Counted from the stretch's first letter, positions 43,053-53,516 are shown. The stretch: DNA of 64,000 nucleotides from Desulfobacula sp. (GCA_023701135.1 JAMPXP010000020.1:1-64000), one strand, 5' to 3'. Program-made: numbers and translations. Notes: generated by a model from the sequence alone, not told the origin.

Positions 43053-44882
43053 CCCCATTTTCATCTGAACATGATTTTTCCCATACACCATCCGGGTCAG
43101 CTCCGCCACCATGGACCCCATTTCTTCCGCCTGGGCGCTGAGTTCTTCTGAAGCGGCTGCCGATTCTTCCGAATTGCTGGCGATGACCTGGGTGATCTTA
43201 TCCATTTCCGTGGCGGCAGTGGCGATCTGTTCAAGGCCCTTGGCAATCTCGACGCTTGCCGTGGTAATCCCTTCGGTTTTTTCCCCGATAATGGTGGCGC
43301 TTTCCACGATGCCTTCGAAATTCTGGTTCATGGTGTTGATGGATGTCGACACCTGCCCGATCCTGGAGATGGTTTCGTCCAGGAGTTCCTGGGTTGTGCG
43401 TGCCGCCTTGGTGGACTTTATGGCAAGGTTTCTGACCTCATCGGCCACCACTGCGAATCCAGCCCCGGCGTCTCCGGCCCTGGCAGCCTCCACTGCGGCG
43501 TTCAGAGCCAGGAGATTGGTCTGGAAGGCGATCTGGTCGATGGCTTTGATGATTTCCCCCATTTTGTCACTGTCGGCAACAATCTGGTTGATTTTGGTGG
43601 TAATTTCCACAATGGCTTTCAGGGACTGGCCTGATTTTTCAATATTCTGATTCATCAATTCCTGGGTCCCCCGGGTCATCTCAGAGGCTTGCCGGCTGCT
43701 GGCCGTAATCTCATGTATGGAGGCAGAGGTTTCTTCAACGGTGGCGGCCTGTTCCGATGCATTTTCGGCAAGGGACTGGCTGGATGAGGAAATCTCGTGG
43801 GCTGCCTGGGCAACCTGTGCGGCACAGTCATCAATGCCGCCGGCAAGGGTTTTTAATTGGCGGTTGAGTCCCCGGACCGTCAGAAAAGAGGCCAGGATTC
43901 CTGCTAAAACAGCAAAAACGCTTAAATAGGCGACCGTATTTTTTGACTGTTGGGCAGAGGAAAGCATGATCTGATCCGACATGATGTTCTCCCTGGCGAT
44001 TTTCCGGATTTCCTGCAAAAGGGATTGGATTTCAAGCAATGCCGGTATGGTATTTTCAGCATAAATGGTGTGGGCGGCTTCAATTCCTTTCATTTTTTCA
44101 GAATGCCATAAAACAGCCCGGTCTATTTTTTCAAGGGTGATCCGGGCATGGTTCATGGTATTTTCAAGATAATAGGCATGGGCCTGCTCAAATTTTTTTT
44201 CCTTTATCAGGGAGATGATGGTGCGGGCGCTTTCATGAAGGGCCTTGTGAGGCGGAACCATTTCATCCAGGATCAGGGAAAAATCCTTATCCTTTTTTTT
44301 CAGGCTTATGATTTTTTCCGAAGCCATCCATTTGCCCAGGCCGCACTGGCCCGGGTCCAGTTCAATGTCCAGGTTCTCGGATTTGTTTAAGAGGGAATCT
44401 TTAATCTTATGGGTCCATAAAAGATGATCGATTTTTTTCTGGATTAAAAATTCCCCCAGCCGGATATCAACGGGTTGATACCGGTCCCCTATGGCTTTGG
44501 CGGATTCATGGAGCAGATAATGGGGCTTTTCAATAGCCAGAAGAAGCGTTTTAAGCTCCGGGACCATGACCTCGGCTTCCTTTCGCCCTTCTCCGAACAG
44601 CCATTGGCCAAACCCGCATTTATGGTCATCGGTCTGTACATTCAAGGTTGTCACCTTCTCGTCCGTGAGCAGCGCATTGACCTTGTTCACCCAGACCAGA
44701 TGATCCACTTCCTTCTGGGCAAGAATCCCGTCCAGTTTGTTTCCTTCAATCACCTCCGAGGCATTGCCCACAATTTTCTTAAACCCTAGAACCCCGGTCA
44801 TGCTCACGGCCAGCAGCAGACACAGAATAATCATAAAACTTCCGGAGATACGGGTGCCGATGGCCAGATCATTTATTTTCAT
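42999..44882 (-). CDS. chemoreceptor with two tandem extracytoplasmic CZB domains
   Basis: 627-residue methyl-accepting protein. First helix about 12-33. Then two copies of the chemoreceptor zinc-binding pattern: H61, C89 in KCGFGQW, H121 and H125; and H153, C180 in QCGLGKW, H212 and H216, the three-His one-Cys set of CZB. A second helix at about 333-353 ([18 protein letters not shown]) leads to a methyl-accepting domain with [21 protein letters not shown] near 460. CZB domains are best known from cytoplasmic C-termini, where they sense hypochlorous acid; here they are duplicated in the predicted periplasmic part. AAGGAGAG precedes the ATG. Last gene of a three-gene operon with STAS and SpoIIE proteins. 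Confidence 0.9.
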   Translation of the reverse strand: MKINDLAIGTRISGSFMIILCLLLAVSMTGVLGFKKIVGNASEVIEGNKLDGILAQKEVDHLVWVNKVNALLTDEKVTTLNVQTDDHKCGFGQWLFGEGRKEAEVMVPELKTLLLAIEKPHYLLHESAKAIGDRYQPVDIRLGEFLIQKKIDHLLWTHKIKDSLLNKSENLDIELDPGQCGLGKWMASEKIISLKKKDKDFSLILDEMVPPHKALHESARTIISLIKEKKFEQAHAYYLENTMNHARITLEKIDRAVLWHSEKMKGIEAAHTIYAENTIPALLEIQSLLQEIRKIARENIMSDQIMLSSAQQSKNTVAYLSVFAVLAGILASFLTVRGLNRQLKTLAGGIDDCAAQVAQAAHEISSSSQSLAENASEQAATVEETSASIHEITASSRQASEMTRGTQELMNQNIEKSGQSLKAIVEITTKINQIVADSDKMGEIIKAIDQIAFQTNLLALNAAVEAARAGDAGAGFAVVADEVRNLAIKSTKAARTTQELLDETISRIGQVSTSINTMNQNFEGIVESATIIGEKTEGITTASVEIAKGLEQIATAATEMDKITQVIASNSEESAAASEELSAQAEEMGSMVAELTRMVYGKNHVQMKMGPPSDQKALSAEIGNPYT

Positions 44883-44912
44883 TATTCTCTCCTTTCATCA
44901 AACCATGAGATC

Positions 44913-45221
44913 TCAGGCTTTTTGTATTTTGAACACCGAGTCCAGCTTCAGCGTCAATAAAAGATCGTAAATGGGGGCCGGGACATTGATGATTTCCATT
45001 AATCCCCCGCCAATGGCGATGTCCTTGTAAAATAACAACAATTTGCCGATCCCGGCGCTGCCGATGTGGGTGACGCCGCTAAAATCAAGGACAATGCTTT
45101 TCAGCAAGGTCTTATTCAGGGCATGAAAACCGGCCTTCAGTTTTTCCGCGCCCGGTCCGTCAATCTCTCCTTTAATGGTAATCCTTGCACTGGTTTGACC
45201 TTGGTCAACAATCAGTTCCAT
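44913..45221 (-). CDS. STAS-domain anti-sigma factor antagonist-like protein
   Basis: 102-residue single STAS domain with VLDFSGVTHIGSAGIGKLL. Ser55 is the likely phosphorylation site by analogy with SpoIIAA/RsbV. GAGGAGG precedes the start. It lies 39 bases downstream of a protein with both HATPase kinase and SpoIIE phosphatase domains, which are the classic partners that phosphorylate and dephosphorylate such antagonists. Confidence 0.9.
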   Translation of the reverse strand: MELIVDQGQTSARITIKGEIDGPGAEKLKAGFHALNKTLLKSIVLDFSGVTHIGSAGIGKLLLFYKDIAIGGGLMEIINVPAPIYDLLLTLKLDSVFKIQKA

Positions 45222-45260
45222 GGCTCCTCCTCTGTGATGTGAATGATGGTTGAATCCATT

Positions 45261-48200
45261 TTAATTTTTCCCCCAGATACCGATGCAGGTTGCGGGGTTT
45301 TCCATATCAGCCCTGTTATCAAGGCTTTTCATTTTTTTAAGGGAAATGAGGATATGGTTGCCGGTTCCTTTCCATTCGACATGATCGGAAAAATGGCGAA
45401 GGATAAACAGGCCCCGTCCGCTGTCCTTCTGGATATTTTCCGCTGAAGTCGGGTCCGGCAGGTTACAATAATCAAATCCCGGACCCTGGTCCGTGATCTC
45501 AAAAACAAAATCGTTTCGTGAATCAAAGCAAAGGGTGACGGGTTTGTCAGGGTCCATATGATTGCCGTGTTTCCAGGCATTGATCAGGGCTTCTTCAAGT
45601 ATCATGAAAGCCCTGCTTTTCATATGCCGGTAGGCTGTATTTTCCTTTTGATCAAAAACCAGGGTCAGGATCTCCTGAACAAAGCCGGAAACCTCGGTAG
45701 CCGTTTTTGGATAAACTATTTTGGTGAGGGATTGATGCAGGGTTTCAATTTCAATCCCGGCCAGTGTGACATCGTCTGAAGAGGTGTTGACGGATTTTGA
45801 ATTTCCCTGCTCCGGAAGAACCGTTTCTCCGCTGATGGCCGAGATGCGCTCCAGCAGAGCGGCCGTCAGGGCAGAGACGGGCATGGTTCTTCCCGTAGCT
45901 CCATGAAAATCATCAATGAGGGCCTGGACATGAAGCCTGAGTTCATCAGCGGTCATGGCGGTTTTTAAATTCCGGAGGGTCATTTCCGTTAATCCGTCCG
46001 TATAGAAAAGGAGCTGATCCTTTTCCTGGAGCTGGAACCAGGTCGACGCATAGGAGGCATTTTTTAAAAAGGGGATGGGCAGATGATTTTTTTCTTCCCC
46101 GGGCCGGGGCATTAATAGAGCCTTGTGGTTTCTGATCAGGATGAAGGGGGGATGCCCGGCGGTGATATAGCGGAGCATCAGCGAATGATGGTCGATTTCA
46201 GCCGTAATGGAGGAAAAGAAATCATCGGCCTTGAAAAATCCGGATTGGCATAATTCCTGGTTCAGTTTTGTCATCACCTGGTCAAGGGTGGATTCGAGAC
46301 AGTTGAAAAGAATGGCATTATGAAGAAGATCGGTATAAATGCTGCGAAGAATGCAATTGACCTCGTGGCCGGACTGGTCTTTCAGGCTGATGACGGTTTT
46401 GGGAACCCTATGGTTTGGAAAATGCCGTATCAGTATGTGGTCTCCTCCTTCTGCATGGCAGGGAACACAGATGATGTCTGCAAAAAGGCGGCGTCCGCCG
46501 GGCAGGGTCATGTGCCTTGGCGGGGAAGGATTCACCAGGTTTAAAATGGATTTTGCCTTGTGGATGTCGACCGCCTGCTGTTCAACGAACCGCTTTATAT
46601 CGGTCATGTCTGAAAAGCTCTGAACCAGGTAGGTGCGGCCCTTATGGGTGGCGCGGGCAACGGACAGGCGGATATTGCGCTTTTTCCCTGAAGCAGTGGT
46701 CAGGATATAATCCTCTTTTTCAAAGGGGCTTTCGGACTTCAATACATGGTCAATCCATGGTTTCTCAAGGCTGAAATGGTCCCGGATACTGGATTTCATC
46801 AATTCTTCCCTGCTGCACCCGATGAGCTTCAGGGCATAGGGGTTTGCATCAATGATGAGCGGGCTTTTCTCATCGGTGATGATTACACCGGCCTGGACCG
46901 TGGACATGATGGCCCTTAAATACTGCTCATTTTCTTCTATGGCCCTGGCGGCGTTTTTCCGGTGGGTGATGTCCTTGAAATTTTCAACCACGCCCAGGAT
47001 TTCTCCGTTGGCGGATTTAAAGGGAGTGGCCGTCAGCAGAAAAGATCGTTTTTCACCCGAGGCGGTTTCTTTTTCCACATCGATTTCAATATATTCCTCG
47101 CCGTTGAGGATGCGTTTGAGGGTACATTCCGGAGAAAAACAGAACCGGCCTTTAAAATGCTCATGGCAAAGGGTGTTGACGGCCAGTTGTTTGTCCGTGC
47201 CGATCAGTTTTGAAAAGGTCTCATTCACCCTTAGAATTTTAAAATCAATACCAATGAGCCTCATCCCGTCCGCCGCCGTATTAAAGATCTGATCCAGTTC
47301 CGCATGGGTCAGCATGAGTTTGTCAGTGACGGCTTCAAGCTCCTGGGTGCGCTCTTTTACCCTGCTTTCCAGGGTTTTATTGAGTTCCGTGATTCTGTTG
47401 ATATAGGACCCGAAGCTGAAATACAGGACGGCGTAGGCAAGGATCACCAGAACCAGGGTCAGGTAGATGGACCGGCTCAGAAAGGAACGGTATCCCGTGA
47501 TTTCACCGGAAATGTCCTGGGCGATCAGAAACCAGGCAATGGCGCCGCCCTCGTAGTTCTCCAGGTTGCCAAAGGTAAACACGGCCATGGAACGGCCGTC
47601 GACCTGGATTTGCTGAACGGATTCCCGGGTAAAATCATAGGCGCCGGCCACCTGGTTGAAAAAAGATTCATGTGTGTAGGGATGGATGGAAAAGCCCTGG
47701 ATATGGATTTCATTTTTGCTGCGTTGCTGAAAGGGTTTGTTTAAATTTTCATCTTTAACAACCCGGGCGATTTTAATTTTCAGGGCGGTCTCAATCCGGT
47801 CCACCACCTCTTCGGCCATGATGCCCAGCTCAACGGCGCCGACATACTCCCCCTTAAAAAACATGGGTCTCACCACCCGGTAAAACAGCCCGTGCTTTCC
47901 GATCTCATATCCGGACAAAGGGTTTTGGATCTTATGGACCTGCATGATCATGGGTCTGATGGCGGTAAGATCGTCACCGAATTCTTCGGGTTCGTGCATT
48001 CTTAAAAAGGAATGGCCGGAAGGCAGATGGAAATGCAGATTGGTGTAAAAAGGGTTTTCAGCCTTATAGGCATCGTGAAAAGGGAGGGTAAGAAGATAGA
48101 GTTCATCCCGGTTCCGGCCGGCAAAGGCGGCCTGAATTTTTTCATCCCGGATAAGGACATTCAGGCGCATATCATACATAAGGCGGCTGTTTTTGACGGT

Positions 48201-48353
48201 CTCATCCATGAGGAAAAGCGTATTTTCCATGGTTTTTGCGATATTTTTGTCCATGGTGTCCCGGTAAAGACGGATTCCCCTGAACAGATAAAGCCCTGAA
48301 AGGGTCAGGATGATGGCCATGATGGCGAAAATGGATTTTGTTTTATCGTTCAT
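45261..48353 (-). CDS. membrane sensor with SpoIIE phosphatase and HATPase kinase domains
   Basis: 1030 residues: helix about 8-26, extracytoplasmic double-Cache-like sensor about 30-285, helix about 293-315, two PAS domains (about 345-460 and 475-590), a PP2C/SpoIIE phosphatase about 610-830 (DIICVPCHAEGGDHILI, TAGHPPFILI, FYTDGLTE), and a C-terminal RsbW-like ATPase about 880-1015 (EEALINAWKHGN, ITDQGPGFDY, GRGLFILRHFSDHV). Both arms of a partner switch are thus on one membrane chain. It precedes STAS and chemoreceptor genes. In the phosphatase part one metal Asp (usual GGD) is kept at GGDH; the other sites cannot be fully judged by eye. Confidence 0.88.
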   Translation of the reverse strand: MNDKTKSIFAIMAIILTLSGLYLFRGIRLYRDTMDKNIAKTMENTLFLMDETVKNSRLMYDMRLNVLIRDEKIQAAFAGRNRDELYLLTLPFHDAYKAENPFYTNLHFHLPSGHSFLRMHEPEEFGDDLTAIRPMIMQVHKIQNPLSGYEIGKHGLFYRVVRPMFFKGEYVGAVELGIMAEEVVDRIETALKIKIARVVKDENLNKPFQQRSKNEIHIQGFSIHPYTHESFFNQVAGAYDFTRESVQQIQVDGRSMAVFTFGNLENYEGGAIAWFLIAQDISGEITGYRSFLSRSIYLTLVLVILAYAVLYFSFGSYINRITELNKTLESRVKERTQELEAVTDKLMLTHAELDQIFNTAADGMRLIGIDFKILRVNETFSKLIGTDKQLAVNTLCHEHFKGRFCFSPECTLKRILNGEEYIEIDVEKETASGEKRSFLLTATPFKSANGEILGVVENFKDITHRKNAARAIEENEQYLRAIMSTVQAGVIITDEKSPLIIDANPYALKLIGCSREELMKSSIRDHFSLEKPWIDHVLKSESPFEKEDYILTTASGKKRNIRLSVARATHKGRTYLVQSFSDMTDIKRFVEQQAVDIHKAKSILNLVNPSPPRHMTLPGGRRLFADIICVPCHAEGGDHILIRHFPNHRVPKTVISLKDQSGHEVNCILRSIYTDLLHNAILFNCLESTLDQVMTKLNQELCQSGFFKADDFFSSITAEIDHHSLMLRYITAGHPPFILIRNHKALLMPRPGEEKNHLPIPFLKNASYASTWFQLQEKDQLLFYTDGLTEMTLRNLKTAMTADELRLHVQALIDDFHGATGRTMPVSALTAALLERISAISGETVLPEQGNSKSVNTSSDDVTLAGIEIETLHQSLTKIVYPKTATEVSGFVQEILTLVFDQKENTAYRHMKSRAFMILEEALINAWKHGNHMDPDKPVTLCFDSRNDFVFEITDQGPGFDYCNLPDPTSAENIQKDSGRGLFILRHFSDHVEWKGTGNHILISLKKMKSLDNRADMENPATCIGIWGKN

Positions 48354-48638
48354 CCGGGCGTTTCGTGTCTATACAGGCTAATCCCTGCGGGTTATGGGCC
48401 AATGATACGAAAACAATACAAAAACAGCACTGAGAAAAAGCGAAAAAAGTCTTTTCTTCAGGAAGATTGAAAGAATTTACCAGACCGGGTTTTAAAGGGC
48501 AAGGGAAAACCAGAGCCCGCCGGGACATATTGAGACATATTCATATTGCACTTGGCAAGAAAGGCGGCAGATGGTATTGCAAAATATGAAACCGGGTAAT
48601 CATGAGGCAAAGCTGATTCGACCCGGATAAGGAGGACC

Positions 48639-49514
48639 ATGGATATCCGGAATTTAAAATTTTTCAGGCATCTTGCCGGGTCTCTGCATTTTGCACGGAC
48701 CAGCCAGGCCTGTTATATTACGCCCTCGGCCCTGACCCGGGTCATCCAGCGCCTGGAGTCGGAGCTGGGGCAGGCCCTCTTTACCCGGAGCAACCGGTCC
48801 GTGGAACTGACCCCGGCCGGCGAGGCTTTCAAACAATATGCCGATGATGTGCTCCTGCGGTGGGACCGGCTCCAGGATGAACTGGCCTCGGACACGGTTC
48901 TCAAAGGGGAATTGTCCATCTATTGCTCGGTCACGGCCGCCTACGGCATCCTTCCCGCCATCATGGCCAAATACCGGCGGGCCTTTCCCCAGGTCCGGAT
49001 CCGCCTTGAAACCGGTGATCCGGCAAAGGCCCTGACGACGCTTTTTAACCAGGATGCGGACCTGGTGATTGCGGCCCTTCCCGACGCCCTGCCGGAGGAT
49101 CTGGTGTTTCAGGTCCTGTCCGAAACCCCCCTGGTGTTTATCGCCCCCCTGAATTATCCTGAAATCATTGTGGAAAGGGAAGGCCGGACAGACTGGGAAA
49201 GGACGCCCCTCATCATCCCGGACCGGGGCCTGAGCCGGGACCGCATCGACCAGTGGTTTGCCAGGGAAAATTTCATCCCCCATATATATTCCGAGGTGGC
49301 CGGCAACGAGGCCATCATTGTTATGGTAAGCCTCGGGTGCGGCCTGGGCCTGGTTCCCCGGATGGTGCTGGAAAAAAGTCCCTTCCTGGACCAGGTGCGG
49401 ATTCTGGATGAAAGCCCGGAACTGCCGCCCTTTATCATCGCCCTCTGCACCCGGGAAAAAAATCTGACCAATCCAAGGGTCCAGGCCCTGTGGGAGATTG
49501 CCGGCAACCGATGA
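48639..49514 (+). CDS. ilvY: LysR-family regulator, IlvY-like
   Basis: 291 residues: N-terminal winged helix (MDIRNLKFFRHLAGSLHFAR, TRVIQRLESELGQALFTRSN) and inducer-binding domain with GELSIYCSVTAAYGILPAIM and the C-terminal GNEAIIVMVSLGCGLGLVPR, all close to E. coli IlvY, which activates ilvC when acetolactate or acetohydroxybutyrate accumulates. AAGGAGG precedes ATG 48639. Unlike in enterobacteria it is not divergent from ilvC, which lies 7 kb away on the other strand. Its stop overlaps the hrpB start. Confidence 0.85.
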   Translation: MDIRNLKFFRHLAGSLHFARTSQACYITPSALTRVIQRLESELGQALFTRSNRSVELTPAGEAFKQYADDVLLRWDRLQDELASDTVLKGELSIYCSVTAAYGILPAIMAKYRRAFPQVRIRLETGDPAKALTTLFNQDADLVIAALPDALPEDLVFQVLSETPLVFIAPLNYPEIIVEREGRTDWERTPLIIPDRGLSRDRIDQWFARENFIPHIYSEVAGNEAIIVMVSLGCGLGLVPRMVLEKSPFLDQVRILDESPELPPFIIALCTREKNLTNPRVQALWEIAGNR

Positions 49515-52042
49515 TGACGCCCCTGCCCATCGAAGCCCATCTTCCGGAGATCCAAAAGGCCCTGGAAACAGAGCGATGCACCGTGGTTCAGGCCCCGCCC
49601 GGGGCCGGCAAGACCACCCGGGTACCCCTGGCCCTCTTATCCGAACCCTGGCTGAAAGGCAAAAAGATCATCCTGCTGGAGCCCCGGCGCCTGGCCGCCA
49701 TCACCTGCGCCCGTCATATGGCCTCCCTCCTGGGAGAAAAGGTGGGGGAGACCGTGGGGTACCGGATCCGCCAGGACCGGAAGATCGGACCCAAAACCCG
49801 CATCGAGGTGGTCACCGAAGGGATTTTCACCCGGAAGATCCAGTCCGACCCCGGTCTTGAGGATACGGGCCTGGTGATTTTCGACGAATTCCATGAACGA
49901 AATATCCACAGCGATCTGGGTCTTGCCCTGTGCCTGGACACCTTTGAGGCCCTGAGAAACGATCTGCGAATCCTGGTCATGTCCGCCACCCTGGATATCA
50001 AAGAAGTCTCCGGCCTGATGAACCAGGCACCCACCATCGTTTCCAAGGGGAAAAGTTTTCCGGTGGAGACCGTTTATTGCCCTCCGGTCAACAAGCTGAA
50101 AAAGGCCGTCCCCATTGAAGCGGCCTGCGAGACCGCCATCGGCCGGGCCATTTCGGAAACCCGGGGGGATATCCTGGTGTTTCTGCCCGGCGCGGGTGAA
50201 ATTTTAAGGCTGGCGTCCCGCCTTGAGGCGAGCCTGGGTCCAGGCTTCCGGGTCCTTCCCTTATACGGGGATTTGCCGGCCAGAGACCAGGCCCGGGTCT
50301 TTTCCGGTCCGGACCCGGCGGAACGGAAAATCGTCCTGGCCACTTCCATTGCCGAAACCTCCGTCACCATTGACGGCATCACCGTGGTGGTTGATTCGGG
50401 CCTCATGCGGGTGCCGAGGTTTTCCCCGGGAACCGGGATGACCCGTCTTGAAACCCTCCCCGTATCCAAAGCCTCGGCGGACCAGAGAAGGGGAAGGGCC
50501 GGCCGCACGGCTCCCGGAACCTGTTACCGCCTCTGGTCCGAATATGACCACGGCCTTTTAAAGCCCTTTACCCGGCCTGAAATTCTGAGTGTGGATCTGA
50601 CGGCCCTGGCGTTGGAGCTTGCCGCCTGGGGGGTGAGTGATCCAGGGTCATTGAAATGGCCGGACCCGCCGGACCCGGCCGCCCATGAACAGGCCAAATC
50701 CCTTTTGAAGGACCTGGGCGCCCTGGATGAAGAAGGCCGGCTCACGGGCCACGGGAAGAAAATGGCGGGTTCGGGCCTTCACCCCAGGCTCGCCCACATG
50801 GTCCTCAAGGGGATGGAAAAGGGTGAAGCCCCCCTTGCCTGCCGCCTGGCCGCCTTTCTCAATGAGCGGGATTTTCTGAGCTTTGACCGCGGGGAAGCTG
50901 ATCCGGATATGGGCCTGCGCCTCCTGCTCATGGAGGAGAGCCGGAAGGGAAAATCCCTTGAAAAAGGATGGACCATCCATGGCGGAGTTCTCAAGAGGAT
51001 ACTTGAATCCGAAAAAAAACTCCTGAAGGATTTTCATATTTCACCGGGCCGGACCCGGCTTGAAAGGGCGGGGGCCCTTCTGGCCCAGGCCTATCCCGAC
51101 CGCATCGCAAAAAAAAGAAATGACCGGGTTCATACCTTTTTAACGGCTTCGGGAAAAGGGGCCTTTTTCACCGGCCCCAACAGTGTTTCCCTGCATGACT
51201 ATATTGTGGCGGTCCATTTGGACGGCAACCCCCGCAATGCAAGGGTTTACCTTGCCGTCCCCTTTTCACGGGAGGGCCTGGAGGAGGTGTTTCATGACCG
51301 GTTGAAAACAGACCAGGCCCTTTTTTTTGATCAGAAAACCGGCTCGGTCAAGGCAATGGAACGGATTCTTTTCGGCGCCATTGTGGTGGACGAGCGCTGG
51401 GTCAAGGATATGGACCCGGATCAGGCCTGCCGGGTTCTGATGGAAGAAATCCAAAAGCGAGGCCTCTTCTGCCTGCCCTGGACCCAGAAGCTCAACAGTC
51501 TCAGGGACCGGGCCTGCTTTTTAAAAGCCTCGGGAATTTTCCCGGATCTCCCCGATGTTTCGGACCTGGTTCTTGAGCAAACCCTGGGAACCTGGCTGGC
51601 TCCCTTCCTCAGCGGAATTTTGTCCTTGAAGGAGCTGGAGCGCATGGACCTTGAGGCCGCTTTTTTGTCGCTCCTCTCCTGGGAAACCCAAAAAAAGATC
51701 GACACCCGGGCCCCCACCCATATCACCGTGCCCAGCGGGTCCAGGCTGCCCGTGATTTACCGGGGGGACCACGGCCTCCTGGAGAGCCCGGTGCTGGCTG
51801 TCCGGCTCCAGGAAATGTTCGGGTGCAGGACAACACCAAAAATTGCAGGCCGGGCCCTGACCCTCCATCTTTTGTCCCCTGCCGGGCGGCCCGTCCAGAT
51901 CACAAAGGATCTGGAAAGCTTCTGGAAAAACGCCTATGCCGAGGTGAAAAAAGACCTCATGGGCCGGTATCCCAGGCATTTCTGGCCCGACGACCCCTTT
52001 CAGGCCCTTCCCACAAACCGGACGAAAAAAAAGAGGTCCTGA
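49511..52042 (+). CDS. hrpB: ATP-dependent helicase HrpB
   Basis: 843-residue DEAH/RHA-type helicase. Walker A APPGAGKTTRVPL near 30, DEFHERNIHSDLGL (Walker B, DEFH) near 125, motif III SATLD, motif VI QRRGRAGRTAPGTCYRLW near 320, and the HrpB-specific C-terminal domain (NDRVHTFLTASGKGAFF, YPRHFWPDDP). Physiological role in bacteria is unclear. The start at ATG 49511 overlaps the ilvY stop; ATG 49514 is equally possible. Confidence 0.93.
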   Translation: MMTPLPIEAHLPEIQKALETERCTVVQAPPGAGKTTRVPLALLSEPWLKGKKIILLEPRRLAAITCARHMASLLGEKVGETVGYRIRQDRKIGPKTRIEVVTEGIFTRKIQSDPGLEDTGLVIFDEFHERNIHSDLGLALCLDTFEALRNDLRILVMSATLDIKEVSGLMNQAPTIVSKGKSFPVETVYCPPVNKLKKAVPIEAACETAIGRAISETRGDILVFLPGAGEILRLASRLEASLGPGFRVLPLYGDLPARDQARVFSGPDPAERKIVLATSIAETSVTIDGITVVVDSGLMRVPRFSPGTGMTRLETLPVSKASADQRRGRAGRTAPGTCYRLWSEYDHGLLKPFTRPEILSVDLTALALELAAWGVSDPGSLKWPDPPDPAAHEQAKSLLKDLGALDEEGRLTGHGKKMAGSGLHPRLAHMVLKGMEKGEAPLACRLAAFLNERDFLSFDRGEADPDMGLRLLLMEESRKGKSLEKGWTIHGGVLKRILESEKKLLKDFHISPGRTRLERAGALLAQAYPDRIAKKRNDRVHTFLTASGKGAFFTGPNSVSLHDYIVAVHLDGNPRNARVYLAVPFSREGLEEVFHDRLKTDQALFFDQKTGSVKAMERILFGAIVVDERWVKDMDPDQACRVLMEEIQKRGLFCLPWTQKLNSLRDRACFLKASGIFPDLPDVSDLVLEQTLGTWLAPFLSGILSLKELERMDLEAAFLSLLSWETQKKIDTRAPTHITVPSGSRLPVIYRGDHGLLESPVLAVRLQEMFGCRTTPKIAGRALTLHLLSPAGRPVQITKDLESFWKNAYAEVKKDLMGRYPRHFWPDDPFQALPTNRTKKKRS

Positions 52043-52113
52043 TACAGGAGAAAGTTTTCTTGCCCTGTACCGTTAAACAGGTTAAAAAGATAAAAAAACA
52101 GAGAAAGGAACAA

Positions 52114-52674
52114 ATGGAGGTTTTCAAAAAAAGCGGATCAATGGACATTAAATTCTGCACGGCCTGCGGATCTTTAACCGTCCAGAAAATTCCTTTTGAG
52201 GATGATCATGTCCGGGCCGTGTGTTCCGTCTGTGGCCTTGTCCATTATAATAATCCCAAAATGGTGGTGGGCTGTATCCCGGAATGGCAGGACAAGATTT
52301 TGCTTTGTAAAAGAAATATCGAACCCAGGAGCGGCAAATGGACCCTTCCGGCCGGATACCTTGAAAACGGTGAATCCGTCCAGGCGGGAGCCGTTCGGGA
52401 AACCCGGGAGGAGGCCCGGGCCGAGGTGAAAGTCATCAACCCCTATCGATTGTTCAACATCCTCTTTGTGGACCAGATTTATTTCATGTTCAGGGCGGCC
52501 ATGACGTCGGATCAATTCGGACCCACGACGGAAAGCAGTGAGGTCCGGCTTTTTGATGAAAAAGACATCCCCTGGGACGAGATTGCCTTTGAGGTGATCC
52601 GGCAAACCCTTGAACATTATTTCGCAGACCGGAAAAAAGGACGCTATCCCTTCAGGATTTTTGATCTGGGTTAG
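52114..52674 (+). CDS. Nudix hydrolase with N-terminal zinc ribbon
   Basis: 186 residues: CxxC pair CTAC near 14 and CSVC near 35, forming a zinc ribbon, then a Nudix domain with the box GYLENGESVQAGAVRETREEARAEV (GX5EX7REUXEE pattern) near 85-107. The architecture resembles NudC-like and YjhB-like ADP-ribose/NADH pyrophosphatases; the exact substrate is unknown. ATG 52114 with GAAAGGA upstream is chosen over frame extensions inside hrpB. Confidence 0.85.
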   Translation: MEVFKKSGSMDIKFCTACGSLTVQKIPFEDDHVRAVCSVCGLVHYNNPKMVVGCIPEWQDKILLCKRNIEPRSGKWTLPAGYLENGESVQAGAVRETREEARAEVKVINPYRLFNILFVDQIYFMFRAAMTSDQFGPTTESSEVRLFDEKDIPWDEIAFEVIRQTLEHYFADRKKGRYPFRIFDLG

Positions 52675-52691
52675 GATTCAGGCCTATTTTG

Positions 52692-53516
52692 TCAGAGAAT
52701 ACCCCTTAAAATTTCAAATCGGTCAAAGGGGGGCATGATACAGGCCCCGGAAAACAATGATTTTGCAAGGTCCAGCATCTGCCGGGCCTGGTCTATCCCG
52801 GCCGCTATCGGGTCCTGGGCCGTCTCCATCTCTTTTCTCAGGTGTTCAGGAACCGCAATGCCGGCCACCTTGTCATGAAGAAAAACCGCATGCTTATAGG
52901 AGAGAAGGGGCAGGATGCCCATGACCACTGGGACGTTCAGGTGCTGTGTCGCGCGGCGGATGTTTCGGGCCGTGGTTTCATCATACACCGGCTGGGTCAC
53001 GATGAACCGGCAGCCGGCCGCCACTTTTATCTCCAGGCGCTTGGCCTCATATTCCAGGCCGTTGACCTCGGGCCTGAAATCCAGGACCGCTCCGGTGACC
53101 AGACCCGAATCCCGGCCCAGGGAAATAAGGTCATAGACATTTAAATCCCCTACGGTGGAGGTTTTTTCTTCTGAATGGGCAGCCGAAGGATCTCCTGTTA
53201 CGGCAATGACCGTATCGATTCCCAGGGCCTTGGCCCCCCAGAGTTCGCTCTGGAGCCCCAGACGGTTATGGTCCCGGACGGTGAAATGAAGGATGGCCCG
53301 CCGCCCGGTCGCCTTTTGAATCAGGTGGGCAAAGACCATGGCGCTCATCCTGGGTTTGGCCACAGGATTGGACGCCGTGCTGAAAGCATGAAAGTTCAGG
53401 CCGGCAAGGCCTTGAAGTTTTTCAAGAAGGGGTCCGGCATCATTGCCCTTGGGCGGCACCACCTCAATGGTGATGATAAATTCGCCGGAATTTGAAAAAA
53501 GGGGGGTCATAGTCAT
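52692..53516 (-). CDS. metF: methylenetetrahydrofolate reductase-family protein
   Basis: 274-residue FAD-dependent TIM barrel. Evident pieces are TIEVVPPKGND (substrate Glu), HFTVRDHNRLGLQSELWGAKALGIDTVIAVTGDP near 80-110, and RFIVTQPVYD near 185. It makes 5-methyl-THF for methionine synthesis or serves the methyl branch of the Wood-Ljungdahl pathway, which complete-oxidising sulfate reducers use. No MetV-like partner is adjacent. Last of three minus-strand genes with an M20 peptidase and a transporter. Confidence 0.88.
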   Translation of the reverse strand: MTMTPLFSNSGEFIITIEVVPPKGNDAGPLLEKLQGLAGLNFHAFSTASNPVAKPRMSAMVFAHLIQKATGRRAILHFTVRDHNRLGLQSELWGAKALGIDTVIAVTGDPSAAHSEEKTSTVGDLNVYDLISLGRDSGLVTGAVLDFRPEVNGLEYEAKRLEIKVAAGCRFIVTQPVYDETTARNIRRATQHLNVPVVMGILPLLSYKHAVFLHDKVAGIAVPEHLRKEMETAQDPIAAGIDQARQMLDLAKSLFSGACIMPPFDRFEILRGIL

